64,000 nucleotides of DNA from Nitrospiraceae bacterium (GCA_020632635.1 JACKFE010000001.1:620001-684000); one strand, 5' to 3'; shown: positions 45,348-55,050, numbered from the stretch's first letter. The notes: generated from the sequence alone by a model not told the origin. Translations and numbers: made by a program.

Positions 45348-46409
45348 ATGATTCTGGCGGGAGATATTGGAGGCACGAAGATTCATTTCGGGCTGTTTGA
45401 TTGGGACAACAAACGGGTCGATCCCATCCGGGAAGACACCCTGTACAGCGCGGATTACGAATCGTTAGAAGACGCCATTACGGAGTTTTTGGAGGACGCC
45501 AACTCCACCACCCCTGAGGAGGAAAACCTGGGTGAAGAAGAAGACCTTTCTGAGGCGAAAAGACCTTCGTCTCCAGCTGACCTTGCAATCACTGCAGCCT
45601 GCTTTGGCGTCCCGGGTCCTGTTCTGAACAATGCCTGCCGAACCACCAATATCCCCTGGACTATCGAGGGGGATAAACTGGCCAAGTTTCTCAACGTGCC
45701 CCATGTTCGACTTCTCAATGATTTGGAAGCCACGGGTCATGGGCTCCTACTCCTTCGTGAAGATGAATTAGAAGACTTAAATCCCAACGCGACGTCTCCA
45801 CCACCTGATGGAACGCGCGCCCTTTTAGCCGCCGGCACGGGATTGGGTGAATCCATCCTCTTCTGGGCGAATCACGAATATCATATTTGTCCTTCAGAAG
45901 GCGGGCATACTGATTTTGCGCCCAATAATGATTTGGAAATTGACCTGCTTCGGTATTTGCGAACCAGCTATCTCCATGTCAGTTATGAGCGCGTCTTATC
46001 CGGTCCGGGGCTTCACCTGATTTATCAATTCTTACGGGATACGAAGAAAAACGAGCCCACCTGGTTTGCCGAAAAACTCCCCACCGGCGATCCCGCAGCC
46101 CTGATTGCCGAAGCCGGTCTCCAAAAGAAACCGGAAATATGCCATCAGGCCTTGCAGGCATTTGTGTCTATTTATGGCAGTGAAGCGGGTAACCTGGCAT
46201 TAAAAACTCTGGCCAGAGGCGGCGTCTACTTGGGGGGAGGGATTGCCCCGAAAATTCTCCCCGCGCTGAAGGAAGACCCTTTTCTCAAGGCCTTTTTAGG
46301 AAAAGGCCGATATAAACGTTTATTGAATACGATTCCAGTTCGAGTCATTCTGAATCCGCAAACCGCCTTGTTGGGAGCGGCTTCCATTGCGGCTGGACTG
46401 GCTTCATAA
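45348..46409 (+). CDS. glk: Glucokinase
   Basis: The 353-residue ROK-independent glucokinase phosphorylates glucose at C6. It has the phosphate motif LAGDIGGTKIHFGLFD, GVPGPVLNNACRTTNIPW (about residue 95), LLNDLEATGHG with catalytic Asp, AGTGLGESIL and the glucose-binding EGGHTDFAP (about 185). An acidic insert of roughly 30 residues (EEENLGEEEDLSEAKR, about residues 63-78) is unusual. It leads into rpiA six bases later. Confidence 0.93.
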   Translation: MILAGDIGGTKIHFGLFDWDNKRVDPIREDTLYSADYESLEDAITEFLEDANSTTPEEENLGEEEDLSEAKRPSSPADLAITAACFGVPGPVLNNACRTTNIPWTIEGDKLAKFLNVPHVRLLNDLEATGHGLLLLREDELEDLNPNATSPPPDGTRALLAAGTGLGESILFWANHEYHICPSEGGHTDFAPNNDLEIDLLRYLRTSYLHVSYERVLSGPGLHLIYQFLRDTKKNEPTWFAEKLPTGDPAALIAEAGLQKKPEICHQALQAFVSIYGSEAGNLALKTLARGGVYLGGGIAPKILPALKEDPFLKAFLGKGRYKRLLNTIPVRVILNPQTALLGAASIAAGLAS

Positions 46410-46415
46410 CGAGAT

Positions 46416-47144
46416 GTGTTCGTGACATCCCCTGCGTCCTCCCTCACCCCAGATCAACAAAAAGCCATGGTCGGCCAAAAAGCCGCGGAGTACGTCCGGG
46501 ATGGCCACCTGTTGGGATTAGGCACCGGGTCCACCATTCGATTTTTCCTAGACGCCTTAGGTCAGCGGATACAATCCGAAGGCCTCACCATCCGCGGAGT
46601 CCCCACCTCACAGGCCACCGCTGACTATGCGACCAAACTAGGGATTCCCTTGCTCGGGAATGAAGTCCCTTGGGATATCGACCTTGCCATTGACGGAGCC
46701 GACCAAGTTGATCCGCAGGGCCACCTGATTAAAGGAGGGGGGGGAGCCTTGCTTCGGGAGAAAATCGTCGCCCAGGCAGCCCGATCATTTATCGTCATTG
46801 TGGATCAGAACAAGCTCCGACCACAGTTGGGACTTCCTTTTCCCCTACCAGTCGAAGTCATTCCCTTTGGCTGGCGCACCACACAACGCCATTTGGAACA
46901 ATGGGGATGGGAGACCCGCCTTCGTGAACACCATCACCAACCGTTTGTGACGGACAACGGCAACTATATAGTAGATATGCATATTCCCTCGATTCCCAAT
47001 CCCCTTGAGCTTGAAAGGCAATTGCATGATATTCCGGGCGTGGTGGAATGTGGGCTGTTTGTGGGCGTTACCTCTCTCGTCATTGTCGGCACGGATCAAG
47101 GGATTCAACTCACCTACCCTCCTGGCTCCGAATTTTCGAACTGA
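46416..47144 (+). CDS. rpiA: Ribose-5-phosphate isomerase A
   Basis: RpiA interconverts ribose 5-phosphate and ribulose 5-phosphate. The 242-residue enzyme has GLGTGSTIRFFLDAL (about residue 34), DIDLAIDGADQVDPQG (about 88) and LIKGGGGALLREKIVA, the catalytic Asp/Lys/Glu set. The start is GTG, either 46416 or 46422; neither has a strong site. It is coupled to glk, linking glucose activation to the pentose phosphate branch. Confidence 0.95.
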   Translation: MFVTSPASSLTPDQQKAMVGQKAAEYVRDGHLLGLGTGSTIRFFLDALGQRIQSEGLTIRGVPTSQATADYATKLGIPLLGNEVPWDIDLAIDGADQVDPQGHLIKGGGGALLREKIVAQAARSFIVIVDQNKLRPQLGLPFPLPVEVIPFGWRTTQRHLEQWGWETRLREHHHQPFVTDNGNYIVDMHIPSIPNPLELERQLHDIPGVVECGLFVGVTSLVIVGTDQGIQLTYPPGSEFSN

Positions 47145-47279
47145 GGAAATGGAGATGTCGCCTTTCAACATTCCACCTCGCCGATAAGAATGGTACACTA
47201 CAACCGTATAAGGAGACACCTTTCAACAAGTCTCGTTATAACGAAATGATTGTTCATCATGACTAGGGGAATATGAGGA

Positions 47280-48806
47280 ATGAATCCACGAATAAGTTTC
47301 GGTCACTCGCCCAGCCGGTTGTTCTCAAGGGGAACCCTCTTGCTGCTGGCGGCTTTCGTTAGTCTGCTGAATCTTCAGTGTTCACAAAGTCCTTCCCCAC
47401 CCGCTTCGAGTCAAGACACCGGCAATCAACCTACGATAGCCCATGCGGCCGAGACCGCTCCAGCCATCAAGGTTTCGGCTCCTCTGCTGGCTTCCAACGA
47501 AACCTTTATTAAGGTAGCCAGAGAAGCCATGGCTTCAGTGGTGAACATATCTGCCACCAAACGCACGACAATGCAAGGCCAACAAAATCCATTTTTTGAC
47601 GATCCGTTTTTTCGACGATTTTTCGGGGACGAATTCGAAAAGCGATTTCAACAGCCACGGGAACGGCAGGAACAGGGCCTCGGCTCGGGAGTCATCGTTT
47701 CGGAGGATGGGTACATTGTGACCAATAACCATGTCGTGGAACAGGCTGATGAACTCATGGTGCTATTAGGAGATAAACGAAAATTCCCAGCCAAACTGAT
47801 TGGGACCGATCCCAAAACCGATTTGGCGGTCATCAAAATTGACGCTTCCGGTTTACCGGTCTTGCCATGGGGCGATTCCGTAAATCTTCAAGTCGGAGAG
47901 CTGGTCTTGGCGGTGGGCAATCCTTTTGGCCTCAATCAAACCGTCACCATGGGCATCATCAGCGCGGTTGGGCGAGCCAATGTGGGCATTGTGGACTATG
48001 AAAATTTCATCCAAACCGACGCCGCTATCAATCCAGGAAATTCGGGGGGAGCCCTGGTGAATCTGCAAGGACAATTGATCGGCATCAACACCGCAATTTT
48101 TTCTCGAACCGGCGGCTACATGGGGATCGGATTCGCCATTCCCAGTCAAATGGTGAAGCATGTCATGGGTAGTTTAATCGGGCAAGGCAAAGTCATTCGT
48201 GGGTGGCTCGGAGTATCCATTCAAGAACTTACCCATGATCTGGCCTCACAATTTGAGGCTCCCGACACCCAAGGCGCATTGGTTGGCGATGTCTTTGGCG
48301 ATAGTCCAGCCGGGAAGGCGGGACTCAAACGCGGCGATATCATCAGAACCTACAATGGAACGCCCGTCAAAGATCCCACGCACCTTCGGACCTTAGTCGC
48401 CGAAACATCCCCCAAAAGTTCGGTCGCCATGGAAGTCTGGCGAAACGGGAAAAAGCTGAACCTTAACGTATCGATCGCCGAGATGCCCAAGGATGTCGCT
48501 TCCCTCTCGAAAGAAGAACCGGGCGCCGTTCAAGGAGACCACGCGTTATCAGGCCTGACGGTTCAGCCTGTTAAACCGGGAGAGACTCAGGACGGGAATG
48601 GAGTCGTCGTGACCCAACTGGAGCCTAACTCTCCAGCGGAGCGCGCAGGACTCCGGCCAGGAGACATCATCTTGGAAGTGAATCGATCCGGTATCCGGTC
48701 CGTACAGGACTTCGAACAAATCGTGTCCAAGTTGAGAGCAGACAGTGCCGTGCTCGTCCTCTTGCAACGAGGACGAGGCACGATCTTTCTCACTATCAAA
48801 CCGTGA
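47280..48806 (+). CDS. HtrA/DegP-type periplasmic serine protease
   Basis: The 508-residue protein has a signal peptide (about residues 18-38) with a Cys near a weak lipobox (NLQCSQS). Its trypsin-like domain has the catalytic triad in VTNNHVVE (His), TDLAVIKID (Asp) and NPGNSGGALVN (Ser). Two PDZ domains follow (about residues 300-390 and 410-505). DegP-type enzymes degrade or refold misfolded envelope proteins. Its stop overlaps a possible GTG start of the cupredoxin gene, so the two are likely co-expressed. Confidence 0.95.
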   Translation: MNPRISFGHSPSRLFSRGTLLLLAAFVSLLNLQCSQSPSPPASSQDTGNQPTIAHAAETAPAIKVSAPLLASNETFIKVAREAMASVVNISATKRTTMQGQQNPFFDDPFFRRFFGDEFEKRFQQPRERQEQGLGSGVIVSEDGYIVTNNHVVEQADELMVLLGDKRKFPAKLIGTDPKTDLAVIKIDASGLPVLPWGDSVNLQVGELVLAVGNPFGLNQTVTMGIISAVGRANVGIVDYENFIQTDAAINPGNSGGALVNLQGQLIGINTAIFSRTGGYMGIGFAIPSQMVKHVMGSLIGQGKVIRGWLGVSIQELTHDLASQFEAPDTQGALVGDVFGDSPAGKAGLKRGDIIRTYNGTPVKDPTHLRTLVAETSPKSSVAMEVWRNGKKLNLNVSIAEMPKDVASLSKEEPGAVQGDHALSGLTVQPVKPGETQDGNGVVVTQLEPNSPAERAGLRPGDIILEVNRSGIRSVQDFEQIVSKLRADSAVLVLLQRGRGTIFLTIKP

Positions 48807-49234
48807 TTCACCGGTCATTGATGTTTCCTCTCAACAGCCACATATTTTTGAAAACCGCTGCCTGGCTACGAGACCATCTCATTGTCCTGGCCATTTTATT
48901 CCTCAGCCTTTTTACTGCAAGGCCCCTCTTGGCTATTTCTTCAAATATTCACATCCTGGAAGAACCGCCATTTTTTTCTCCCAATAGCCTTGCCGTAACC
49001 TCGGGAACGTCCTTGATCTGGAAAAACTATACCCATGAACCCCATTCCATCGTCTCTGATGATTGCGGACGCCTCTCGGACTGTTCATTTGATTCCGGCG
49101 TCCTCAGACCTGAGGAACGGTTTTCCCTCCCCTCTCTCGCGCCTGGTCGATACCCTTATCATTGCGGCCTACATCCATTTATGAGGGGATTACTCACCAT
49201 CAATCCTGCTCCCTCGCCCTTGGTGGATATTTAG
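48803..49234 (+). CDS. Cupredoxin (plastocyanin-like) secreted protein
   Basis: The 143-residue protein has a long hydrophobic N-terminus (LIVLAILFLSLFTARPLLA) as signal or anchor. The rest is a type 1 copper fold: YTHEPHSIVS gives the first histidine, and YHCGLHPFMRG gives Cys, His and Met ligands spaced C-x2-H-x2-M. It could shuttle electrons or bind copper in the periplasm. The GTG at 48803 overlaps the htrA stop by 4 bp; an ATG at 48821 is the alternative. Confidence 0.82.
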   Translation: MIHRSLMFPLNSHIFLKTAAWLRDHLIVLAILFLSLFTARPLLAISSNIHILEEPPFFSPNSLAVTSGTSLIWKNYTHEPHSIVSDDCGRLSDCSFDSGVLRPEERFSLPSLAPGRYPYHCGLHPFMRGLLTINPAPSPLVDI

Positions 49235-49398
49235 CTCAATTCCGCCTAGCCTTCGAAAAATTCCCGGAAGAACGCTCCGGGGGAAGTTCAGCCGTTGACC
49301 TTTTGCGTTGCAAGGGGTCCGCTGCGGATGGTACATTCGGACCACGCGAGTGCGTCGCGTATCTGAATTGGATGCTGACCAACAATGTGGTGATGACT

Positions 49399-49476
49399 GG
49401 TCCCATCGTCTAGGCTGGTCTAGGACGGCACCCTCTCAAGGTGCAGACACGGGTTCAAATCCCGTTGGGACCACCA
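49399..49476 (+). tRNA. tRNA-Glu (anticodon CTC)
   Basis: The acceptor GGTCCCA pairs with TGGGACC, the anticodon stem GCACC/GGTGC encloses CTCTCAA with anticodon CTC, and the TPsiC arm is GGGTTCAAATCCC. CCA is encoded at 49474-49476. The D arm is enlarged (GGCTGGTCTAGGAC). Confidence 0.93.
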
Positions 49477-49598
49477 ATTTCATGAAAGGACAGCTGCTCT
49501 TCCCTCCTCTCAGACACGTTCACGATTAGTTCCTGCCCTCTTTATTATTGTTTATTGCATGATCCGCAGTTGATCGCGTTAAGAAGTAAGGACTGACT

Positions 49599-50693
49599 AT
49601 GAAATCACGATCTTTTCACGATGGCGAATCGGATGGTCTTGAGGCATTGGAGGCCTTGGATCCCGAATCGATTCATTCTTTTTCAGACCTCTTGAGTGCC
49701 ATGAAAAAAACGGCTTTTGGGGGACGACGGCTAGGGGATGCGTTTGACATTCTCACCAAGATGATTCAAGACCCTGATTGCACGGTTATCTTAACCCTTT
49801 CCGGCGCTATGACCATTGCCAAAATGGGCAAAATCATCTGCGCTATGATCGACCGGGGGATGATTCAAGCTGTGGTATCTACCGGTGCCTTGATCGCACA
49901 CGGATTGAGTGAGGCTGTCGGGAAGACCCATTACAAATATCATCCCTCCATGACCGACGCGGAATTATTCGAAAAAGGCTATAACCGGGTGTATGACACG
50001 TTGGAAATGGAACTCAACCTGAATCATGTTGAACGGGTTGTCGGCGCCACACTCAAACGGATCGAACCTGGGCAAGTCATTTCTTCAGAAATCCTTACTC
50101 GGGAAATTGGAAAAACTTTGCACCAAGACCATCCCGGACCAGGGATTTTAAAAAGTGCCTACGAGAAAGAGGTGCCCGTCTATATCCCAGCCTTTACCGA
50201 TTCGGAAATGGGGCTGGATGTCTCAATCTGGGCCATGGCCCAAGGACGAAAAGCCAATCCTCCCAGCAATCCTCAGGACCAAAGTGATTTTGAACGCTGG
50301 AGCCAACTCCGCCAACATCGGCCTATTTTCAATCCGTTTTTAGATCTGAACAGCTATGCGGAAAAGCTGCTCACCGCCAAACGATTGGGCATTTTCACGA
50401 TTGGGGGCGGGGTACCGAGAAATTGGGCGCAGCAGGTCCCCCCCTATATTGAAATTCTCAATCTACGATTGGGGGAAACGCTCACGCCCCCTCGATTCCA
50501 ATATGGAGTCCGCATATGTCCGGAACCGGATTACTGGGGAGGATTAAGCGGTTGCACCTATGAGGAAGGGGTGTCCTGGGGAAAGTTTGTCCCCAAGAAA
50601 GAAGGGGGCCTATTCGCTGAAGTCCTCAGTGATGCCACAGTGGTCTGGCCTCTCTTGATGATGGGGTTGTTGGAAAAAGTCGGGCCGAGATAA
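49599..50693 (+). CDS. Deoxyhypusine synthase-like protein (possible homospermidine synthase)
   Basis: The 364-residue protein belongs to the deoxyhypusine synthase family, NAD enzymes that move an aminobutyl group from spermidine or a diamine. Family features seen are LTLSGAMTIAKMGKIICAMI (about residues 66-85), VSTGALIAHGLSEAVGKTHY (about 93) and SGCTYEEGVSWGK, in which Lys329 corresponds to the catalytic lysine. Bacteria lack eIF5A hypusination, so a role in polyamine (homospermidine-like) synthesis is more likely; this is inference. AAGGA lies seven bases before the ATG. A pyruvoyl arginine decarboxylase gene lies about 3 kb downstream. Confidence 0.85.
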   Translation: MKSRSFHDGESDGLEALEALDPESIHSFSDLLSAMKKTAFGGRRLGDAFDILTKMIQDPDCTVILTLSGAMTIAKMGKIICAMIDRGMIQAVVSTGALIAHGLSEAVGKTHYKYHPSMTDAELFEKGYNRVYDTLEMELNLNHVERVVGATLKRIEPGQVISSEILTREIGKTLHQDHPGPGILKSAYEKEVPVYIPAFTDSEMGLDVSIWAMAQGRKANPPSNPQDQSDFERWSQLRQHRPIFNPFLDLNSYAEKLLTAKRLGIFTIGGGVPRNWAQQVPPYIEILNLRLGETLTPPRFQYGVRICPEPDYWGGLSGCTYEEGVSWGKFVPKKEGGLFAEVLSDATVVWPLLMMGLLEKVGPR

Positions 50694-50796
50694 TAAAGGG
50701 AAACGCCCGGAAGGCCATTCATAAATTTAATTTAAGCATCCCTCGACAAGCCGGCCTTGGGATGCGACAATCATCAGAACGACGAGACCCCAGAAC

Positions 50797-51462
50797 ATGC
50801 AATCACGTGTAAAATTTTACGTCTTTTCTTTTCTTATCAGCGGTTTGGCGTTGTGTGGGTTCAGTACGGTCATTCATGCCAAGGCCCCTGATTTTCTTAT
50901 CCAAGAAGACGATGTCGTACGGGGAGACCCCAAGGCTCCCATTACGATATTGGAATATTCCGATTTCACGTGCGGGTTTTGCGAAAAATTTTTTCACGAA
51001 ACCTTTCCCCAATTGTTGAGTCAGTATATTGAAACCGGAAAAGTCCGTTTTGTATATCGCGATTTCCCCCGTTCCCCTGGAGGACCGGCCCTTCATTCCT
51101 CCCAAGCGGCTCGGTGCGCGGGACAACAGGATGCCTACTGGCCCATGCATGATCGTCTCTTTAACAGTGGGGGCCAGCTTAGCATGGACCAATTAAAGGG
51201 CTACGCCAAGGAATTGGGACTCAAGGGGGACCAATTTGCTCAATGCATGGACAACAACGAATTCGTGACTGATATATTTAAGGACCGGATGGAAGGCGGA
51301 TCACTTGGCATCAGAGGCACACCGGCTTTCGTGTTATTTCCTACAAATGTGCCAGATAATCCCAATTTAATCCTGATTCCTGGAGCCTTTCCGTTTGAGA
51401 CCTTCAAAGAGCAAATTGACAAATTGCTCAACCTCCAGACACCCCCTGCTCCGACTTCCTAG
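50797..51462 (+). CDS. DsbA-like periplasmic thiol:disulfide protein
   Basis: The 221-residue protein has a signal peptide (about residues 1-29) and a thioredoxin fold with a helical insert. The redox pair is C59-GF-C62 in YSDFTCGFCEKFF, and the cis-proline motif is IRGTPAFVLF (about residue 170). It matches the DsbA/DsbG-like group with DPKAPITILEYSDF, seen in many bacteria. It would oxidise or isomerise disulfides in exported proteins. It is monocistronic by spacing. Confidence 0.92.
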   Translation: MQSRVKFYVFSFLISGLALCGFSTVIHAKAPDFLIQEDDVVRGDPKAPITILEYSDFTCGFCEKFFHETFPQLLSQYIETGKVRFVYRDFPRSPGGPALHSSQAARCAGQQDAYWPMHDRLFNSGGQLSMDQLKGYAKELGLKGDQFAQCMDNNEFVTDIFKDRMEGGSLGIRGTPAFVLFPTNVPDNPNLILIPGAFPFETFKEQIDKLLNLQTPPAPTS

Positions 51463-51588
51463 TCTCTTGTTTTTTCCCTCTGCCAAGTTTCTCTGCTGGA
51501 ATTCCCAATTGATCTGACTTGGGGAATCATTGTACATTGATCCTATTCAAAAAATCGGATCCATCGACAACTTACCGTGGAAAACATT

Positions 51589-51840
51589 ATGTCTGAATCA
51601 CCATCATTTTGGACCGTGGACTGTGCGCAAGGCGAGCCGGACTTGTTCGTGTGTATGGCCTGCCTGGAGGAAGTCTTTCAGGGCAAAGTACCTATTAACG
51701 GCTGCCCGGGATGTGGGGCCGTCTCCACGTTTGAGCCGTTCAGTCTGGACGCTATTCGTGACTGGGGCACAGACAATTTGATTGCCAAGTCCGTCGAATG
51801 CCAGCAGACACCTCATCTCCATCGTCCAGACTCTCAGTAA
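51589..51840 (+). CDS. Small zinc-ribbon protein
   Basis: The 83-residue protein has two CxxC pairs, VCMACLEEV and NGCPGCGAV (about residues 21-24 and 38-41), fitting one zinc ribbon. The C-terminal 40 residues are polar. I use the ATG at 51589; an upstream GTG at 51577 is possible. It overlaps the extended aldehyde dehydrogenase frame but not the preferred start. The function is unknown. Confidence 0.65.
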   Translation: MSESPSFWTVDCAQGEPDLFVCMACLEEVFQGKVPINGCPGCGAVSTFEPFSLDAIRDWGTDNLIAKSVECQQTPHLHRPDSQ

Positions 51841-51887
51841 CCCCCTCCAATCGTCTGTGCTTGTTGAATGGAGGAAGGCGATCATCA

Positions 51888-53318
51888 ATGACCACCGATT
51901 CCCCAAAACCATTTTTGCTTGGCGGGAAATGGATTACCTCCTCCACCTATGAACCAATTCTCGACCCTTACTCCGGAACTATATTGGCCCGGGTCTGTCA
52001 GGCCGACCCCCACCATATCCAGGAAACGATTGAATCGATCCATCGTGTAACCCCTCAAATAGCAGCCACGCCCACTCATGTTCGGGCGACGGCTCTCGCA
52101 AAAATCGCTCAAGGGATCCAAGCCAGGCGGGAGGAATTTTCCCGCACGTTGAGCCAGGAAGCCGGAAAACCCATTACGGACGCCCGCCGGGAAATTGACA
52201 GAGGCATCCACACCTTTCACATCGCGTCCGAGGAGGCCAAACGAATCCCCGGAGAAGTCCTAGCCATGGACCTCTCTCCAGGAACCGAATCTTATTCAGG
52301 GATGGTGAAACGGTTTCCCATCGGTCCTGTCCTTGGCATTACTCCTTTTAATTTCCCCCTGAACCTTGTGGCTCACAAAGTCGCCCCGTGTTTAGCAGCC
52401 GGAAATCCTATCGTTCTCAAGCCCGCGCCTCAAACCCCCCTGACTGCCCTCCTGTTAGGTGAAGTGTTTCTTACGACCGATCTTCCCCCAGAGGCACTCA
52501 CCATTTTGCCCTGCTCCAATGCCCTGGCAGAACAACTCGTCGTCCATGACGTATTTCAAGCCCTGAGCTTTACCGGATCCGTTTCCGTAGGATGGATGCT
52601 GAAAGCCAAAGCTCGCCGCAAACGGGTATTGCTGGAATTAGGCGGGAATGCCGGGGTGATTGTGGAACCGGATGCGGACTTGAATCTCGCGGCCACACGG
52701 TGTGTAGCAGGAGGATTTGGCTATTCAGGACAAACCTGCATTTCGGTTCAACGGGTCTTTGTGCATGAATCACGGTACCAGACGTTCCTGGAGAACTTTG
52801 TTAACAAAGTTGAAACCCTACATTCCGGTGATCCCTCCCAGGAACACACGGTGATCGGTCCCCTTATCAATGATCAAGCGGCGATTCGTGTCGAACATTG
52901 GATCCAGGAGGCGATTAACAACGGGGCCACTCTCCAGACAGGCGGGACCCGCCAGGGACGCCTTGTCGCGCCCACCGTTCTGACTGAAGTTCATCCGAAG
53001 ATGAAAGTGTGCTGCGAGGAAATTTTTGGTCCAGTGGTGACCGTGACCCCCTACCGGGAATTCGATGAAGCGCTGGACTTACTCAATCAATCGGAATTTG
53101 GCCTTCAGGCTGGCATCTTCACAAAAAATATCGACTTGATTTTCAAGGCTTATTCCAAATTAGAGGTCGGCGCGGTACTGGCCAATGAAATCCCGACCTT
53201 TCGCGCCGATCATATGCCCTACGGAGGCATCAAACAGTCAGGATTGGGCCGGGAAGGGGTCAAATATATGATTCAGGAATTGACCGAACCCAAAATGCTT
53301 ATCGTGAAAACACCCTAG
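51888..53318 (+). CDS. NAD(P)-dependent aldehyde dehydrogenase
   Basis: The 476-residue enzyme oxidises an aldehyde to an acid. It has the N-terminal NAD-binding features GPVLGITPFNFPLNLVAHK (about 144) and LKPAPQTPL, the catalytic Glu in RVLLELGGNAGVI (about 245), the catalytic Cys in GYSGQTCISVQRVF (about 280) and CCEEIFGPVVTV (about 370). The end is PYGGIKQSGLGREG. The ATG at 51888 fits the family start; an upstream frame adds a non-conserved leader. It lies between the DHS-like and pdaD genes, so an aldehyde from polyamine metabolism is possible but unproven. Confidence 0.92.
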   Translation: MTTDSPKPFLLGGKWITSSTYEPILDPYSGTILARVCQADPHHIQETIESIHRVTPQIAATPTHVRATALAKIAQGIQARREEFSRTLSQEAGKPITDARREIDRGIHTFHIASEEAKRIPGEVLAMDLSPGTESYSGMVKRFPIGPVLGITPFNFPLNLVAHKVAPCLAAGNPIVLKPAPQTPLTALLLGEVFLTTDLPPEALTILPCSNALAEQLVVHDVFQALSFTGSVSVGWMLKAKARRKRVLLELGGNAGVIVEPDADLNLAATRCVAGGFGYSGQTCISVQRVFVHESRYQTFLENFVNKVETLHSGDPSQEHTVIGPLINDQAAIRVEHWIQEAINNGATLQTGGTRQGRLVAPTVLTEVHPKMKVCCEEIFGPVVTVTPYREFDEALDLLNQSEFGLQAGIFTKNIDLIFKAYSKLEVGAVLANEIPTFRADHMPYGGIKQSGLGREGVKYMIQELTEPKMLIVKTP

Positions 53319-53527
53319 GCACAGGCCGGCATCGGACATTTTCCAAACCCGGCCCACATTCTCGACAATCTGGCCTTGCACCAACAGGAGAAGTCTTGGT
53401 AAAACAAGCCCGGCGTTTCATTCATCAATTTGCCCAAACCCCAGCATTTTCATGACCTGATGGTCGTTGGCTGGGTGTTCTTGCTCTCAACATCACCACG
53501 GTTTACCACCCGTTTAAAGGAGTCCCG

Positions 53528-54121
53528 ATGGTTCCAACTCACATGTTTCTTACTCGGGGTGTGGGCGTCCACAAGGAAAAGTTAACCTCATTCGAAGAAG
53601 CCCTTCGTAGCGCTGGCATTGCGTATTGTAATTTGGTCAGCGTATCGTCGATTTTTCCGCCAGACTGTAAAATTATTCCCCGTAAACGGGGCGAAAAACT
53701 ACTGAATCCAGGCGAAATCACCTTTTGTGTCATGGCGCGTTCGGAAACCAATGAACGCAATCGATTGATCTCGGCTTCTATTGGATTGGCGATTCCCACA
53801 GGGCGGAAATGCAATTATGGGTATCTGTCCGAACATCATGGCCATGGAGAAACAGACGAGGAGGCCGGAGAATACACGGAAGATTTAGCGGCACAAATGC
53901 TGGCCACAACCCTGGGCATCGACTTTGATCCCAATGTGGCCTGGAAAGAGCGAGAGCAGGTATTTAAAATGGGCGGAGAAATCGTCCGTACCCAAAATAT
54001 TACCCAATCAGCAATCGGCAAACCCAATATGTGGACCACGGTTGTCGCCTGCGCCGTTTTCATTCCCCTCGAAAATATCAAAGAAGAAAAATCCAGCGGA
54101 AAACGAAGAAAAAGCAAATAA
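53528..54121 (+). CDS. pdaD: Pyruvoyl-dependent arginine decarboxylase
   Basis: PdaD makes agmatine from arginine and uses a pyruvoyl group formed by self-cleavage. The 197-residue protein has the cleavage site [10 protein letters not shown], with the Ser40-Ser41 bond expected to break and Ser41 becoming pyruvoyl. [20 protein letters not shown] and [11 protein letters not shown] also match the family. AAAGGAG precedes the ATG. This enzyme is common in archaea and found in some bacteria. It is followed by a strong terminator. Confidence 0.95.
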   Translation: MVPTHMFLTRGVGVHKEKLTSFEEALRSAGIAYCNLVSVSSIFPPDCKIIPRKRGEKLLNPGEITFCVMARSETNERNRLISASIGLAIPTGRKCNYGYLSEHHGHGETDEEAGEYTEDLAAQMLATTLGIDFDPNVAWKEREQVFKMGGEIVRTQNITQSAIGKPNMWTTVVACAVFIPLENIKEEKSSGKRRKSK

Positions 54122-54149
54122 AGGCTTTCCGAGCATTTCGTGAAAATAC

Positions 54150-54190
54150 GACGGCCGTCTGGAATAGTTCTGGACGGCCGTCTTCGTTTT
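54150..54190 (+). terminator. Intrinsic terminator after pdaD
   Basis: GACGGCCGTC at 54150-54159 is repeated at 54173-54182; each copy is self-complementary, so the two pair into a 10-bp stem. TTCGTTTT follows. It also separates pdaD from the convergent xth. Confidence 0.85.
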
Positions 54191-54273
54191 ATTCAGCAAA
54201 AACACCCCCAGAGCAACCACTACCTTAACCAGGGAACCGAACCCATTGGCTGGGAACTCAGAAACCTAGGGCA

Positions 54274-55050
54274 TCAAAGCGAAAATTCGGCCCACAACAC
54301 CGTATGATCTGACGGATTTTCTGCTTTCCGAGGATTGAGATCCACTTTCACCATGTGGCTTTTCGGTAATAGCGGCGCAGTCACCATCAGATGGTCGATG
54401 CGCCAACCGCGATTGGCCTCCAAAGCGTCAGGGCGCCGGTAGTCCCAGAACGTAAATTGCTGTTTTTTGGGAAAATGATGGCGAAACACATCCGTAAATC
54501 CCCATGAGACCGTGTCATGATAAGCCCGCCGTGCATCTTCGTGAAAACACACATGCTTGAGATGTTTCTCGGGACTATGGACGTCTATCGGCTCTGGGGC
54601 GACATTCATATCTCCACACCAGATGGCGGATTGATCCGGAGAGAGTTTTTTCGAGAAATACCGCTTTAATCGACGAAACCATTCCAGCTTGTAGGCATAT
54701 TTCGGGGAATCAATAGCATACCCTTGCGGAATATAGGTATTGATAATTGGAATACCATCGATGACCACATGGGCCAAACGTGTGGCCTCCTCCTGCCCGT
54801 GTTCATCCTCAAATCCAAAATGCACTTCCTCGGGAGTCTTGCGAGACAAGACCGCCACCCCATTGTAGGACTTTTGCCCACAGATAGTCAGAACATAGGG
54901 TAAATCTGCAAATGCCTCACGGGGAAAATCCTTATCCTGCACTTTGGTTTCCTGAAGACACAATACATCGGGCTGATGTTGCTTGAGCCAGGCCCGAAGA
55001 ATATCCAGCCGTTTACGCACCGAATTTACATTATAAGTCGCAATTTTCAT
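54274..55050 (-). CDS. xth: Exodeoxyribonuclease III
   Basis: The 258-residue AP endonuclease of the exonuclease III family acts in base excision repair. It has NVNSVRKRLDILRAWLKQ (residues about 7-24), LCLQETKVQDKDFP with catalytic Glu near residue 34, WCGDMNVAPEPIDV (Asp/Asn) and the C-terminal RIDHLMV and NPSDHTVLWAEF (catalytic Asp and His). Length fits XthA. It is divergent from the unknown gene at 55073. Confidence 0.95.
   Translation of the reverse strand: MKIATYNVNSVRKRLDILRAWLKQHQPDVLCLQETKVQDKDFPREAFADLPYVLTICGQKSYNGVAVLSRKTPEEVHFGFEDEHGQEEATRLAHVVIDGIPIINTYIPQGYAIDSPKYAYKLEWFRRLKRYFSKKLSPDQSAIWCGDMNVAPEPIDVHSPEKHLKHVCFHEDARRAYHDTVSWGFTDVFRHHFPKKQQFTFWDYRRPDALEANRGWRIDHLMVTAPLLPKSHMVKVDLNPRKAENPSDHTVLWAEFSL

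Noticed and set aside
49308..49529. Frame containing ADTGSNPVGTT
   Set aside because: It is read through the tRNA-Glu gene (TPsiC arm).
51798..51887. N-terminal extension of the aldehyde dehydrogenase
   Set aside because: It overlaps the zinc-ribbon gene and does not match the family start.
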